Counted from the first letter of the stretch, positions 44,160 through 53,504 are shown. The stretch: DNA of 64,000 bases from Frankiales bacterium (GCA_025966135.1 JAOPVP010000084.1:1-64000); one strand, 5' to 3'. Program-made: numbers and translations. Notes: a model not told the origin generated them from the sequence alone.

Positions 44160-44954
44160 TCAGGATCCGGTGGGTTGCCGTCGACCGTCTGCCACTGGTG
44201 CGTTGCCGGAGGCGGTCAGCAGGAGGCCGGTGGGGCTGTCGAACTTCTCGTTGCGGGTCAGCTCGGTGCCGGTTCGAGTGAACGGGTGTGTCTGTTCCGC
44301 TGCGGCGCAGATTTCTGGTTGCACTTCCCGCAAGTCGTAAGGGCAGACGATGGTCGCGGCCATGTCAACGAAAGCCACGGTCAGTAGCGCCTCGTAACGC
44401 GTCCATGCGCGCACCTCGCCTGGGGTCCGTTCCGCCCAGATTGGCTGACCGATGATCCGCACCCAGTGGTATCCGCTGTCGAGGTGCTTGCTGACGAACT
44501 GTTGGTAGGCAGCAAGCGCGGCAGGCGGCGAGCGATACCAGGTGCTCGCTCGAGCGAAGGTGACGGCGGTGGTGTCGGTGGCTGCGCGCAGAAGCCGGGT
44601 ATTGCGGGTGCTCGTCACCACCAGGACCGGTTCGTTCTCGACGACGCCGCTGTCGATGAACGGAACGGCAGCCTCCAGGAACTCCTCGTCAGACGCGTAC
44701 GGCAGCATCTGGTGCTCGAGCAAGGAATGTGGGTTCTCGTGTCGCCCCAGTAGGTAGTCGAGCGGGACCTCGAGGGCGTTGGCCAGCGCGACGACCGTGC
44801 CAATCCTGTTGTCCGTCCGACGCCCGCTTTCGACTTGGACGATGGCCCCGTAACTCATCCCGGCCGCGTGCGCGAGCGCCTCGCGAGATAAGCCACGGCG
44901 ACGTCGGGCGGCCCGAACCCGCTGAGCCGCCGTGGCTTGCGTCTGTTCCGCCAT
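44160..44954 (-). CDS. XRE-HTH regulator with MEDS sensory domain
   Basis: 264 aa. Residues ~10-70 are an XRE helix-turn-helix (RVRAARRRRGLSREALAHAAGMSYGAIVQVESGRR). The rest fits the MEDS (DcmR-type) domain: LPYASDEEFLEAAVPFIDSGVVENEPVLVVTS ... HWVRIIGQPIW ... RYEALLTVAF ... CPYDLREV. MEDS domains appear in sensors and anti-sigma regulators. It is divergent from a PAS-GGDEF-EAL gene, and a palindrome lies between them; it probably regulates both. Confidence 0.88.
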   Translation of the reverse strand: MAEQTQATAAQRVRAARRRRGLSREALAHAAGMSYGAIVQVESGRRTDNRIGTVVALANALEVPLDYLLGRHENPHSLLEHQMLPYASDEEFLEAAVPFIDSGVVENEPVLVVTSTRNTRLLRAATDTTAVTFARASTWYRSPPAALAAYQQFVSKHLDSGYHWVRIIGQPIWAERTPGEVRAWTRYEALLTVAFVDMAATIVCPYDLREVQPEICAAAEQTHPFTRTGTELTRNEKFDSPTGLLLTASGNAPVADGRRQPTGS

Positions 44955-45026
44955 GCTGTTCCTACGACCCGTCCCAGTTTGGCCAACTCACAACCAAACA
45001 GTAGCGCCGCAGCATGCAAGTGTCAG

Positions 45027-45053
45027 ACGACATATGTCATATGACATAGTCGT
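45027..45053. promoter_or_regulatory. Nested palindrome, candidate XRE-MEDS operator
   Basis: Within 27 bp lie two overlapping perfect 10-bp palindromes, GACATATGTC (45029-45038) and GTCATATGAC (45036-45045), flanked by ACGAC and GTCGT. The A/T-rich core is exceptional for this genome and sits between divergent promoters. Confidence 0.65.
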
Positions 45054-45089
45054 GTGATACATGAAGGGCCTCAGATGGAGGTTCAGACG

Positions 45090-47786
45090 ATGGCCGACAT
45101 GCCGAGCACGCCCGTTGGCCCCGACGAGGCAGCAGACGCAGTTATGGGACTCACGGACAGCCAGACTCGCGCGATCCTTGCAAGCGCTAGTGACCTGTCC
45201 GCGCTCCTTGACGCGGAGGGTCGCGTTCTGTGGGTGAGCCCGGCGTTGCCCGCTCTCTGGGGCTACACGCCCGACAGCGTCGTGGGTTCGTCGGGCTGGG
45301 ACTGGCTCCACCCAGAGGACCTGGACGAAGCCCAGTCACTCTTTCGGCGCGTGGCACAGGTCCCGGGAGCTCACGACCGGATAGAGGTTCGTCTACGGAA
45401 CGGGAGCGGCGACTGGCGCTGGACCGAGCAACGGTTCACCAACCTCCTCCACGATCCGTCCGTCGCCGCGATGGTGGCCACCACCGTGGACGTGACCGAG
45501 CGGCGCGCCGCACACGCTCAGTTGGCGCGCCAGGACGAGTTCTTCCGGGCCGTCTTGTCGGGTGCCGCTGACATCGCGGTCGTCTGCGACGCCGACACTA
45601 CGATGAGGTGGGTCAGCCCGTCTGTTCCGATGGTCTGTGGGCACGATCCGGCTCGGATCATCGGTACGAAGTTGGTCGATCTCGTGCACCCGGAGGACCG
45701 CGGGGGGTTCGACGCGATGATCGCGTCAGTCGCGTCGCAGGCGGGGGCTGAGGACCGGATCGACACGCGTGTTCGCCACGCTGGGGGCGACTGGCGGTGG
45801 TCCGAGCACCGGGTCACGAACCTCCTTGCTCATCCTGGTGTTCGGGGCCTGGTGTTCAACAACGTGGACATCACGGATCGGCGCAGTGTCCACGAGGCAC
45901 TGCAAACGCGTGAGCAGTTCCTCCGCGTCGTGCTGGAGACGGCGCATGAGGGCGTTTGGGTTCTCGACGCTGACGGCAGGACGAGGTACGCGAACCGGCG
46001 CATGGCAGAGCTGCTCGGGGTGCCGGTCGACATGTTGCTCGAGCATCCACTCGAAGACCTTCTGGATCCCGCGCTTGCCTCGGACCTCCGTGGGCGGCTG
46101 GTCAGGCGTGCAGAGGGCGTTGCCGAAGGTCACGAACTGCTGGTGCATCCACCCGGGGGCTCTGAGATATGGCTGGCTATTTCGGCGACGCCGTTGCCTG
46201 CAGGGTTCGCGAAGGCAATGCCGGAAGGCGGAAGCGTCGCCCTGGCGACGGACATCACCGACCGCAAGGCGCACGAGGAGTCACTGCGGCAGCGGGCGCT
46301 CTACGACCCGCTCACGGGATTGCCAAACCGAGCGCTGCTCCACGAGCACCAACGCAGTCTCGACGAGCGGTACGCCCGCGAGGGCGACCACTACGGCTAC
46401 CTGCTCTGTGACGTCGACGGACTCAACCTGGTGAACAACGCCCTCGGAAGCCTCGAGGGAGATCGCGTCCTGCAGGAGATCGGACAACGTCTGGCCGACG
46501 CGTCGCGGGCCGGCGACTGCGTCGCCCGGACGACCGGCGACCGGTTCGTCGTGCTCTGCCCGGGCGCGGAGACCTTCCAGGCCCGACGGCTCGCCGAAGA
46601 CCTGGTCGCGGGCGTTGAAGGTCGCCTGCCCGCCGGTGGCTCGATCCTGTGGCCCAGCGTCAGCATCGGGGTGGCCTCAACGACAGACGTAGAACCCGGC
46701 GCGCTCGCGTCCGCCGCCGACTCCGCCCTGTATCGCGCGAAGCGCCGCGGTCGCGGATCAGTTGACGTCTATGACGCTGCGGCGCCCCGCGACCACCGGT
46801 CGAGCCTGCAAATGCTGGCCGACCTGCGCGAAGGTATGCACACCGGAACCCTTCAGCTGCACTACCAGCCCGTCGTCCAGACCCACACGAACCGCGTGGC
46901 GGGGGCCGAAGCCCTGATGAGATGGAATCGCCCCGGCCACGGCGACGTCCCGCCCTCAGTCTTTATCCCGTTGGCCGAAGAAGCTGGCCTCATCAGTGAC
47001 CTCGGCGCGTGGTCCCTCCGCCAAGCCTGTCGGGATGCAGCTGGCTGGCCCAGCCAGCAGCATGTCGCAGTGAATCTTTCCGCGCACCAACTCCTGGACG
47101 AATCGATCGTGAGCACCGTCAACTCGGCGCTCACAGACTCCGGGTTACCAGCCGAACGCCTCTGGATCGAAGTAACGGAAACGGCAGTGTTCACCGACCT
47201 GCCGGCCGCGGCCGCACGGCTCGGCGCCATCGCCAACCGCGGTGTCAAGATCTCGTTGGACGACTTCGGAACCGGCTACTCGTCCCTGGTCTACCTGCGA
47301 GAGCTTCCCGTCCACGCCATCAAGATCGATCGATCCTTCGTGGCCGGCGTCGGCCGGAATCGTGACGACGAGGTGATCGTCAGCACCCTTATCAGCCTCG
47401 CGACGACGCTCGGGCTTCGGATCATCGCGGAGGGCATCGAGACGGGGGAGCAGCTGCACCTGCTACGACGCATGGGATGCAAGTACGCGCAGGGTCACCT
47501 GTGGAGCAAGGCGGTTCCGGAAACCGAGTTCGGTTCGGTCGTCACGGACATCGAACGGCGCCCGGCCCGTCGGGCACTCGATCAGGCATCGCGCCAGGAG
47601 CGCGCGTCGAGCGTCGATCCGCTGTTGAAATCGCGGGTCATGTCCATGCACCGCCAAGGTGCCTCGCCGGCGAGTATCTCGGCGGCGCTGAATGCTGACG
47701 GCATCCCGGCTCCGTCCGGGAAGAAGTGGCACCGAGTCACGGTCGCGCAAATCGTTCACGACATCGACTCCGCGACCAGCGGTTGA
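45090..47786 (+). CDS. PAS-PAS-PAS-degenerate GGDEF-EAL protein with C-terminal recombinase-like HTH
   Basis: 898 aa. Three PAS domains (~20-130, 140-260, 265-385; each with a DWRW-type beta motif such as GSGDWRWTEQRFTN). The GGDEF site is T482-G-D-R-F486, so cyclase activity is probably lost. EAL is intact: E607-A-L609 (GAEALMRWNRPG), NLSAHQL, VTETAVF, DDFGTGYSS, IKIDRSFV, AEGIET. The final ~55 residues (MSMHRQGASPASISAALNAD, GIPAPSGKKWHRVTVAQIV) resemble the helix-turn-helix of large serine recombinases. ATG 45090 has GGAGG 8 nt upstream. Predicted c-di-GMP phosphodiesterase, possibly DNA-associated. Confidence 0.9.
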   Translation: MADMPSTPVGPDEAADAVMGLTDSQTRAILASASDLSALLDAEGRVLWVSPALPALWGYTPDSVVGSSGWDWLHPEDLDEAQSLFRRVAQVPGAHDRIEVRLRNGSGDWRWTEQRFTNLLHDPSVAAMVATTVDVTERRAAHAQLARQDEFFRAVLSGAADIAVVCDADTTMRWVSPSVPMVCGHDPARIIGTKLVDLVHPEDRGGFDAMIASVASQAGAEDRIDTRVRHAGGDWRWSEHRVTNLLAHPGVRGLVFNNVDITDRRSVHEALQTREQFLRVVLETAHEGVWVLDADGRTRYANRRMAELLGVPVDMLLEHPLEDLLDPALASDLRGRLVRRAEGVAEGHELLVHPPGGSEIWLAISATPLPAGFAKAMPEGGSVALATDITDRKAHEESLRQRALYDPLTGLPNRALLHEHQRSLDERYAREGDHYGYLLCDVDGLNLVNNALGSLEGDRVLQEIGQRLADASRAGDCVARTTGDRFVVLCPGAETFQARRLAEDLVAGVEGRLPAGGSILWPSVSIGVASTTDVEPGALASAADSALYRAKRRGRGSVDVYDAAAPRDHRSSLQMLADLREGMHTGTLQLHYQPVVQTHTNRVAGAEALMRWNRPGHGDVPPSVFIPLAEEAGLISDLGAWSLRQACRDAAGWPSQQHVAVNLSAHQLLDESIVSTVNSALTDSGLPAERLWIEVTETAVFTDLPAAAARLGAIANRGVKISLDDFGTGYSSLVYLRELPVHAIKIDRSFVAGVGRNRDDEVIVSTLISLATTLGLRIIAEGIETGEQLHLLRRMGCKYAQGHLWSKAVPETEFGSVVTDIERRPARRALDQASRQERASSVDPLLKSRVMSMHRQGASPASISAALNADGIPAPSGKKWHRVTVAQIVHDIDSATSG

Positions 47787-47885
47787 GATTCTCCCACATT
47801 GCAGGCGGGCTGTTCGCGCCGATAGGGAAAATGTCCCCGGACCCCGTGAGCACTGCCGTTCTCTAGAAAGACCCCTGCCCGAGCA

Positions 47886-48005
47886 TCGTGGCTCCGGCAC
47901 GGCGGGATGGATCGGTTGTTCACCGGCATCCACGCCCCGTCGACGTTCGGGACGTTCCTGCGGACCTTCACCTTCGGTCACGTCCGGCAGCTCGACAGCA
48001 TCGCC
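47886..48005 (+). pseudogene. IS1380-family transposase fragment
   Basis: About 40 codons read WLRHGGMDRLFTGIHAPSTF and GTFLRTFTFGHVRQLD, the start of IS1380-type DDE transposases (hGGmxxlFxGxxAPSTxGTFLRxFTxGHVRQLD). No catalytic residues, inverted ends or target duplication remain. The rest of 47787-48265 has no gene; its last ~70 bp probably holds the promoter of the MBL gene. Confidence 0.7.
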
Positions 48006-48265
48006 GCGGGGCTACCCGAACGCAGTCTGGGACAGGACGAGCAACGGCTGGGCTCTGATGCGGCGATTGCCGAGATCGAACCGACCGGTGAGCGCCGCAC
48101 GCCCACAGCCCCGACCAAGATCAACAAGCCCTCCGGCTCGTCACGAGATCACGCGACGGTGGATCCGGGCCTGAGTGAGTCGGGGCTGCTTAACAACGGT
48201 GTAATGACCGTGTGTGATCTTGTTTGGGGACCTCACCTGAACCCAGAACGGACGGTTCACACCAC

Positions 48266-49153
48266 ATGTCGGAGCACAGCTGGTTCGCCACGACCAGGAT
48301 TAATGAGGACACCTACCTCATCGGCGAGCCGCCACACGTGAACAACTACCTGATCATCGGGCGCGAGCGCGCGGTCCTCTTCGACACCGGTATGGGAATC
48401 GCGAACATCCGTCAGGTCGTCGAGGAGCTCACCGACCGCGATGTGCTCGTCGTCAACTCGCACTACCACTTCGACCACATCGGCGGGAACGCGCTCTTCT
48501 CTGACATCGCGATCCATGAATCCGGGGCCGGGCCGCTGGGGGAACAGGTGCCCTCGGAGTGGCTGATCGCCTACGGGGAGTTCACCGGCCGGATGCTCGA
48601 CGCCTGCCGGGTGTTCCGGGATGCCGACGACCGGTTCTTCCACCTCCTCAGCGACCAGATCACCGCACGCGACCTGCCGCCGGACTTCGACTTCAAGAAG
48701 TGGCGCATCCCGCCGTCCGTGCCGACGTCGTTGCTGCACGAGGGTGATGTCCTCGACCTGGGTGGGCGCACGCTCGAGGTGCTCCACACTCCTGGGCACA
48801 CGCCGGATGGCATCTGCCTCCTGGACACTGACAGCGGGGCGCTGTTCGCCGGGGACACCCTCTCGAGCGGCCCGCACTACGCGCACATGCCGGACTCCGA
48901 TCTCGCGAGCTTCACCAAGTCCACGCTTCGGCTGGCCGATGAGGTGACGCGGATCTCGACGGTCTATCCAGCCCACACTCTCCGGTACGGCATGTCGTCC
49001 GACTTCGTGACGTCGGTGGCCGACGGCTTCGCCCAGGTCAGCGACGGTACGTCGAAGGCCGTCGTCGGCGTGGATGTCTTCGGCGATGCCGTCGCCGAGC
49101 ACTGGTTCGACGGCTTCTCGGTCGTGCTGCCGGCGAGCACGGCAACCGACTGA
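48266..49153 (+). CDS. MBL-fold metallo-hydrolase (glyoxalase II/lactonase-like)
   Basis: 295 aa. VNNYLIIGRERAVLFDTGMG then VVNSHYHFDHIGG (HxHxDH metal motif), HTPGHTPDGICLLDTDSGALFAGD and STVYPAHTLRYG supply the binuclear zinc ligands. Monodomain enzyme in the glyoxalase II/lactonase group. Start ATG 48266. It lies just after the transposase remnant. Substrate unknown. Confidence 0.9.
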   Translation: MSEHSWFATTRINEDTYLIGEPPHVNNYLIIGRERAVLFDTGMGIANIRQVVEELTDRDVLVVNSHYHFDHIGGNALFSDIAIHESGAGPLGEQVPSEWLIAYGEFTGRMLDACRVFRDADDRFFHLLSDQITARDLPPDFDFKKWRIPPSVPTSLLHEGDVLDLGGRTLEVLHTPGHTPDGICLLDTDSGALFAGDTLSSGPHYAHMPDSDLASFTKSTLRLADEVTRISTVYPAHTLRYGMSSDFVTSVADGFAQVSDGTSKAVVGVDVFGDAVAEHWFDGFSVVLPASTATD

Positions 49154-49300
49154 GAGTTCCGCGAGGTAGTTGCGCCCTCTCAAGGAAGGTAGCGCGCTAG
49201 GCCGGGCGAAGTCGTAAGGTCGGCCCTGGTGGCGTCAGTGGCACAACCTGTAGCGCGACGCCGCAGCAATCCAGATGGTTCCGACAAAGGAGGCATGAGG

Positions 49301-49606
49301 ATGAGCGTGCTGATGACCTTGCGCATTTCCGGTGACGCAACCAAGCTCGAGGGCCTTGCGGACAGAGACCCGGCTGCTTTCCCGGCGGTTTCCGCGAGGG
49401 CCAAGGAGCATGGCATGACGTCGCACCGCTTCTACGCGACGGAAGATCAGATCCTGGTCGTGGACGAGTGGCCCAATGAGCAGGCTTTCCGCGAGTTCTT
49501 CGAAACCAGTCCTGAGATCGGCGGCTTCATGCAGGAGGCGGGAGTCACCAGCCCGCCCGAGGCCACGTTCTGGCGCCGCCTCAACCTGGGTGACGAGGTG
49601 GGCTGA
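49301..49606 (+). CDS. ABM-like ferredoxin-fold protein
   Basis: 101 aa. VLMTLRISGDATKLEGLADR ... KEHGMTSHRFYATEDQILVVDEWPNEQAFREFFE is a single alpha/beta-barrel unit, as in antibiotic-monooxygenase-like and DUF proteins. ATG 49301 has AAAGGAGG at 7-nt spacing, which excludes the ATG two codons earlier. The 3' end overlaps the convergent HNH gene by 26 bp. Function unknown. Confidence 0.75.
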   Translation: MSVLMTLRISGDATKLEGLADRDPAAFPAVSARAKEHGMTSHRFYATEDQILVVDEWPNEQAFREFFETSPEIGGFMQEAGVTSPPEATFWRRLNLGDEVG

Positions 49607-50477
49607 CCGCGAAGGCGGCGTAGCGCGAGCTGAGGGCTTCCTGCGAGGGACGGTCGACGGCTCGACGGGGGAGCTCCAGGCCCCAGCCGTGCACGTCTTG
49701 CAGACCATGCCGAAGCATCGGGCCGTCCACCTCCTCGAGGATGTCCGGCCGGATCTCCACCACGTAGTCGGGCCGAACTCCCAGGATGCCGCGGTCGTAG
49801 GCCGCGTGGTGGATCTTGCACATCGCCAGGCCGTTGGTGACGACCGGCTGGCCGCCGTCCGAGTCGCTCACGATGTGCGCGGCGTCCAGGAGGTCGACGT
49901 GCTTGAGCCGGCAGATCGTGCAAGCACGGTCGTAGGCGGCGAGGACCTGCGCGCGAAACACCGGCTGGTGCAGCCGGAGCCGGGTCAGGCGCTCTGCGTA
50001 GGCACGGGAGTCCGAGGAGGTCGTCGTACCGGAGAGGAAGCGCAGGGACTCGTCGACGGCGATCTCGACGTAGCGCTCAACCGGGTTGTCGGCGACGACG
50101 TAGACCGGGAAGACAGGGACGAAGACGCCCGGAGAGATGCCACGCAGCAGGATCAGCGGGAGGCCCGTTGCCGCGGCGCGGCGGAGCTTGCGGTTGTCGC
50201 CGCTGTCCGGGGGACCGGTGCGGTAGGCGTAGCGCAGAAGCCCGTCCTCGGTCTCGACGTCGTGGTACGGACCCTGTGGCTGGCTGAGCAGGGAGATCGT
50301 GGCTGACAGCTGGCGGGGGTTGCGGATGCCGCGCGACTGGTCAATCAGCTTCAGCTGCTCGCCGGCATAGGTGAAGGCCTCGAGGTCGGAGCGGGTCACG
50401 ACGCCACCGGAGAGTTCGCTTCGCTCGGCGACGTAAGCCATCGCGGCCCGGCGTACGTGGAGCTCGTCGAGTATCAC
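49581..50477 (-). CDS. HNH endonuclease with N-terminal DNA-recognition-like domain
   Basis: 298 aa. The C-terminus has a canonical HNH: CTICRLKHVDLLDAAHIVSDSDGG ... NGLAMCKIHHAAYDRGILG. The N-terminal half contains YHDVETEDGLLRYAYRTG and LILLRGISPGVFVPVFPVYVV, a pattern I associate with stand-alone modified-DNA-sensing restriction nucleases. No methyltransferase is adjacent, so a type IV-like defence role is possible but inferred. Confidence 0.85.
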   Translation of the reverse strand: MILDELHVRRAAMAYVAERSELSGGVVTRSDLEAFTYAGEQLKLIDQSRGIRNPRQLSATISLLSQPQGPYHDVETEDGLLRYAYRTGPPDSGDNRKLRRAAATGLPLILLRGISPGVFVPVFPVYVVADNPVERYVEIAVDESLRFLSGTTTSSDSRAYAERLTRLRLHQPVFRAQVLAAYDRACTICRLKHVDLLDAAHIVSDSDGGQPVVTNGLAMCKIHHAAYDRGILGVRPDYVVEIRPDILEEVDGPMLRHGLQDVHGWGLELPRRAVDRPSQEALSSRYAAFAVSPPRHPG

Positions 50478-50561
50478 GCCGGTTGTCTACCAGCCAGGGC
50501 TTGTCCCAGCAGCCGGGCGCGCGGAGACTCAGCCAGGGGTTCAGTTCTGAGGAGGACGGCG

Positions 50562-50912
50562 ATGTCCCGATACCTGTTCGAGGTCAGCTACACCGGCGAG
50601 TCCTGGGCGAACCAGGTCCACGCACACGCCAATGTCGTCGATCGCATCTCGCCGCTGGCGCAGAAGCTCGGAGGCCGGATCGACTCCGTCTACTACACCT
50701 TTGGAGATCGCGACCTGGTCGCGCTGATCGACTTCCAGAGCGCGGAGGACGCGGCGGCGTTCTCACTGGCGGCGACGGCTGGGGGCGCGGTCAAGTCCAT
50801 CAAGACCACGCCGCTGCTCACCGTCGACCAGGGCATCGCTGCCATGGCGAAGGCCGACAGCGCGGCGTCCGTGTACCACGCACCGACGGGCACCACCGCG
50901 CAAGTGCGGTAG
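50562..50912 (+). CDS. GYD-domain-like protein
   Basis: 116 aa. RYLFEVSYTGESWANQVHAH ... LAQKLGGRIDSVYYTFGDRDLVALIDFQSAEDAAAF matches the GYD domain, a ferredoxin-like fold in which the final D is part of F/YGxxD. GAGGAGG lies 6 nt before the ATG. A strong hairpin follows the stop. Function unknown. Confidence 0.85.
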   Translation: MSRYLFEVSYTGESWANQVHAHANVVDRISPLAQKLGGRIDSVYYTFGDRDLVALIDFQSAEDAAAFSLAATAGGAVKSIKTTPLLTVDQGIAAMAKADSAASVYHAPTGTTAQVR

Positions 50913-50921
50913 TCGGACCCG

Positions 50922-50955
50922 GCAGCCGCCCCAGGCTCACGCCAGGGGCGGCTGC
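50922..50955 (+). terminator. Terminator hairpin after the GYD gene
   Basis: 11-bp stem (GCAGCCGCCCC / GGGGCGGCTGC) with a 12-nt loop, starting 10 bp after the stop. No T tract. The remaining 280 bp to 51234 shows no gene. Confidence 0.6.
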
Positions 50956-51234
50956 ACCGTGCGCGGACCCTGTTGCTGCGCGGCTACACCAGGGTGACCT
51001 GAGCGCGCCGTCGACGAGTTTGCCGGCCGTACCGGTAACTTGACGCTCGACGTGGATCGTCCGCTCAAGTCGGACGGCGAACTCGGCGAAGACAGAGGGA
51101 CCACCGGGCTATCGGGCGATGCCCGGGCTGTGGGGGGCCAGTCAGGAAGATGGCAGGGCGTGATGAGCGTCCTGATGCGGGCATGGCTCGAGGCTCATTG
51201 AGCGTGGTGACCTCGTCAACGTAAGGGAGCTCAC

Positions 51235-52995
51235 GTGCACAGCCCTCGGTTATCCCGCCCGCGACGGCAACGCGCAACGCGCGTGCTGGGGGCCGTCTGC
51301 GCGGGGCTGAGCGTCGTGGCTCTGGGCGGCGCGAACGCGCCGGCCGGGGCGGCAACACCGACGCCCACTCCCACGGCCAGCGCCTCCGCGACTCCGACGC
51401 CGAGCAGCACGCCCACCGCCAGTCCGACACCGGTACCCACTCGGACTCCGACTCCCACTCCGACTCCGACCGCGAAACCCGCCGGGCCGGACGTCGCCTC
51501 CTACCAGCACCCGTCCGGGGCCGCCATCAGCTGGGCTGCAGTGAAGAAGGCGGGCGAGTCCTTCGCGTTCGTCAAGGCCAGCGAGGGCGCGTCCTATGAC
51601 AACCCCTACTACGCCGCCGATGCCGCGGGAGCCCGCCAGGCCGGGCTCATCGTCGGCGCCTACCACTTCGGTCGGCCCGGCTCGTCCGCCAGCGCCGCCG
51701 CGCAGGCGCGACACCTCGTCAGTGTCGCCGGCCTCGCCCGTACCGATGGGACGCTGCCGCTCGTCCTGGACCTCGAGGACAGTGGCGGCCTCAGCCCTGC
51801 TGCGCTTCAGGCCTGGACCAACCAGTTCCTGAGCACGGCGCAGGCGCTCACCGGCCGCAGGCCCGTGCTCTACACCTATGTGAGCTTCTGGCGCTACCAG
51901 ATGGGCAACGACACCAGGTTTGCTCCCTACCCGTTGTGGGAGGCCAGGTACGCCTCGCACTGGGACAGCATCGGTGGCTGGAAGTCCCCGACGTTCTGGC
52001 AGTACACCTCCAGCGCCACCATCTCCGGGGTCCGAGGAGCGGTCGACCGCAGCCTGTTCCTGAGCAGCAGAGCCGCGCTCACCACCCTCAGCCAGGGGAG
52101 CAAGGCCAGCGCACCGACGCAGCACATCGGGCCGCCCCGCGGCGTCACGAGCCTCGGTGCCAGCATCCTGGACGGGGTGCTCAGAGCCGGGTACGCGCCG
52201 CCGGTGGACAACGGTGGTGCGCGCGTCACCGGGTCCGACGTACAGCTTCTGCGCGGTAGCACGGTCGTGAAGAGCTGGCACTTCACCAGCGGCCGCGGAA
52301 GCGTCGTCCTGCAGGGGCTGTCGTCGGGTGTGACCTACCAGCTGCGGGTGCGAGCGGTGAACAGCCAGGGCGCTGGCAGCTGGGTCGTTCGGAGCCTGCC
52401 GAACGTCGCCAGTACCCACCTCGGGCTCAGTGCCAGCAACCCCAAGCCGACCTGTGGGCAGCTCGACATCCTGAACGCCCGGCTCGGCTCCGGGCCCAGT
52501 TCCAGCGCCTTCGCCGGCCAGACCCTGACGGTGTCCGAGTCCAAGGCGGGCCATCCCTACGCCACGGTCGGCCAGATCCGGACCGACAGCCAAGGCAGGG
52601 CAGCACTGCGCCGAACGATCACGCGAAGCAGCCGTTACCTGGTGACCTACAACGCCAGCACCTACCACCGGGCGGGCCGTACCGGGCTGGCGGTCGCATG
52701 CACCCCGGTGGTCCAGGTGGCCCTGCCCACCACGGTGGGCGTCAACAAGAAGTTCACGTTCCACGTCGCGAGCACCTCCGGAGACCTCAGCGGCAAGGGC
52801 GCGCTCCAGGTGTTCAACGGCAGGGTCTGGGTGAGCATCGCCCCGCTCGGGTTGGCTCGCAGCCAGGGCGCCCTGCGGGGCACCGGGACGCACACCTTCA
52901 CGCGCCGAGGGACCTTCACCTTGCGGTTCGTGGTCGCCGAGACCGTCGGCGCCGCCCGGGCGGTGTCGAAGTCCGTTCGTATCCGGGTGGTGTGA
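51235..52995 (+). CDS. Secreted GH25 muramidase (lysozyme) with fibronectin-III-like domain
   Basis: 586 aa. Sec signal (residues ~1-40), then a Thr/Pro linker (PTPTPTPT, ~41-82). The GH25 domain runs ~85-290: DVASYQHPSG, FAFVKASEGASYDNPYYAADAAGARQAGLIVGAYHF, LPLVLDLED (catalytic Asp/Glu pair) and PTFWQYTSS. An Fn3-like segment (PPRGVTSLGASILDGVLRAGYAPP ...) and a C-terminal beta domain follow. Cleaves peptidoglycan outside the cell. GTG 51235 has GGGAG upstream. Confidence 0.93.
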   Translation: MHSPRLSRPRRQRATRVLGAVCAGLSVVALGGANAPAGAATPTPTPTASASATPTPSSTPTASPTPVPTRTPTPTPTPTAKPAGPDVASYQHPSGAAISWAAVKKAGESFAFVKASEGASYDNPYYAADAAGARQAGLIVGAYHFGRPGSSASAAAQARHLVSVAGLARTDGTLPLVLDLEDSGGLSPAALQAWTNQFLSTAQALTGRRPVLYTYVSFWRYQMGNDTRFAPYPLWEARYASHWDSIGGWKSPTFWQYTSSATISGVRGAVDRSLFLSSRAALTTLSQGSKASAPTQHIGPPRGVTSLGASILDGVLRAGYAPPVDNGGARVTGSDVQLLRGSTVVKSWHFTSGRGSVVLQGLSSGVTYQLRVRAVNSQGAGSWVVRSLPNVASTHLGLSASNPKPTCGQLDILNARLGSGPSSSAFAGQTLTVSESKAGHPYATVGQIRTDSQGRAALRRTITRSSRYLVTYNASTYHRAGRTGLAVACTPVVQVALPTTVGVNKKFTFHVASTSGDLSGKGALQVFNGRVWVSIAPLGLARSQGALRGTGTHTFTRRGTFTLRFVVAETVGAARAVSKSVRIRVV

Positions 52996-53113
52996 GGCAA
53001 CCCCACCCCTACGACGGCCAGGTGTCGACAGCGGGCTCACCGGGTGCGCAGACTGGGAGGCAGCGTCGGGCAGGGTTCGCCCGTCGGGCGGCGCTTGGCG
53101 CCTGGAGGTGCAC

Positions 53114-53503
53114 ATGCGCGCGATCTTCAAGAAGCGCTTCGACCAAGCCGAGGACGTCCGGCCGTTCGCTGACAACAAGGGTGAGCTCGCGATGCTCGAC
53201 CTCGACGGCGCGTCCGTCGGCAAGGCGACGTTCCAGCCGGGCTGGCGCTGGTCCGACCACGTCAAGCCGATCGCAGGGACGGACAGCTGCGAGGCCGCAC
53301 ATGCCGGCTACGTCATCACCGGTCACATGACCGTGCGCATGAACGACGGCACCGAGGTGAACTTCGACCCCGGCGATGTCATGGTCGTCCAGCCAGGACA
53401 CGATGCGTGGGTCGTCGGTCAGGAACCGTGCGTGGTCATCGACTGGCAGGGTTACACCGACTACGCCAAGCCGACGGCCAGCAGCCGCTCCGCGAAGGCG
53501 TGA
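53114..53503 (+). CDS. Cupin-domain protein
   Basis: 129 aa, one beta-barrel: PGWRWSDHVKPIAG ... EAAHAGYVITGHMTVRMNDG (motif 1, with H and E-like ligands) and FDPGDVMVVQPGHDAWVVG (motif 2, His). Small metal-binding enzyme or sensor. GGAGG lies 5 nt before ATG 53114. Convergent with the GGDEF gene, which ends 1 bp away. Confidence 0.88.
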   Translation: MRAIFKKRFDQAEDVRPFADNKGELAMLDLDGASVGKATFQPGWRWSDHVKPIAGTDSCEAAHAGYVITGHMTVRMNDGTEVNFDPGDVMVVQPGHDAWVVGQEPCVVIDWQGYTDYAKPTASSRSAKA

Positions 53504-53504
53504 G

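Noticed and set aside
51358..51480. Thr/Pro codon repeats resembling a tandem-repeat array
   Set aside because: It is the low-complexity linker of the GH25 muramidase, with imperfect codon repeats only.
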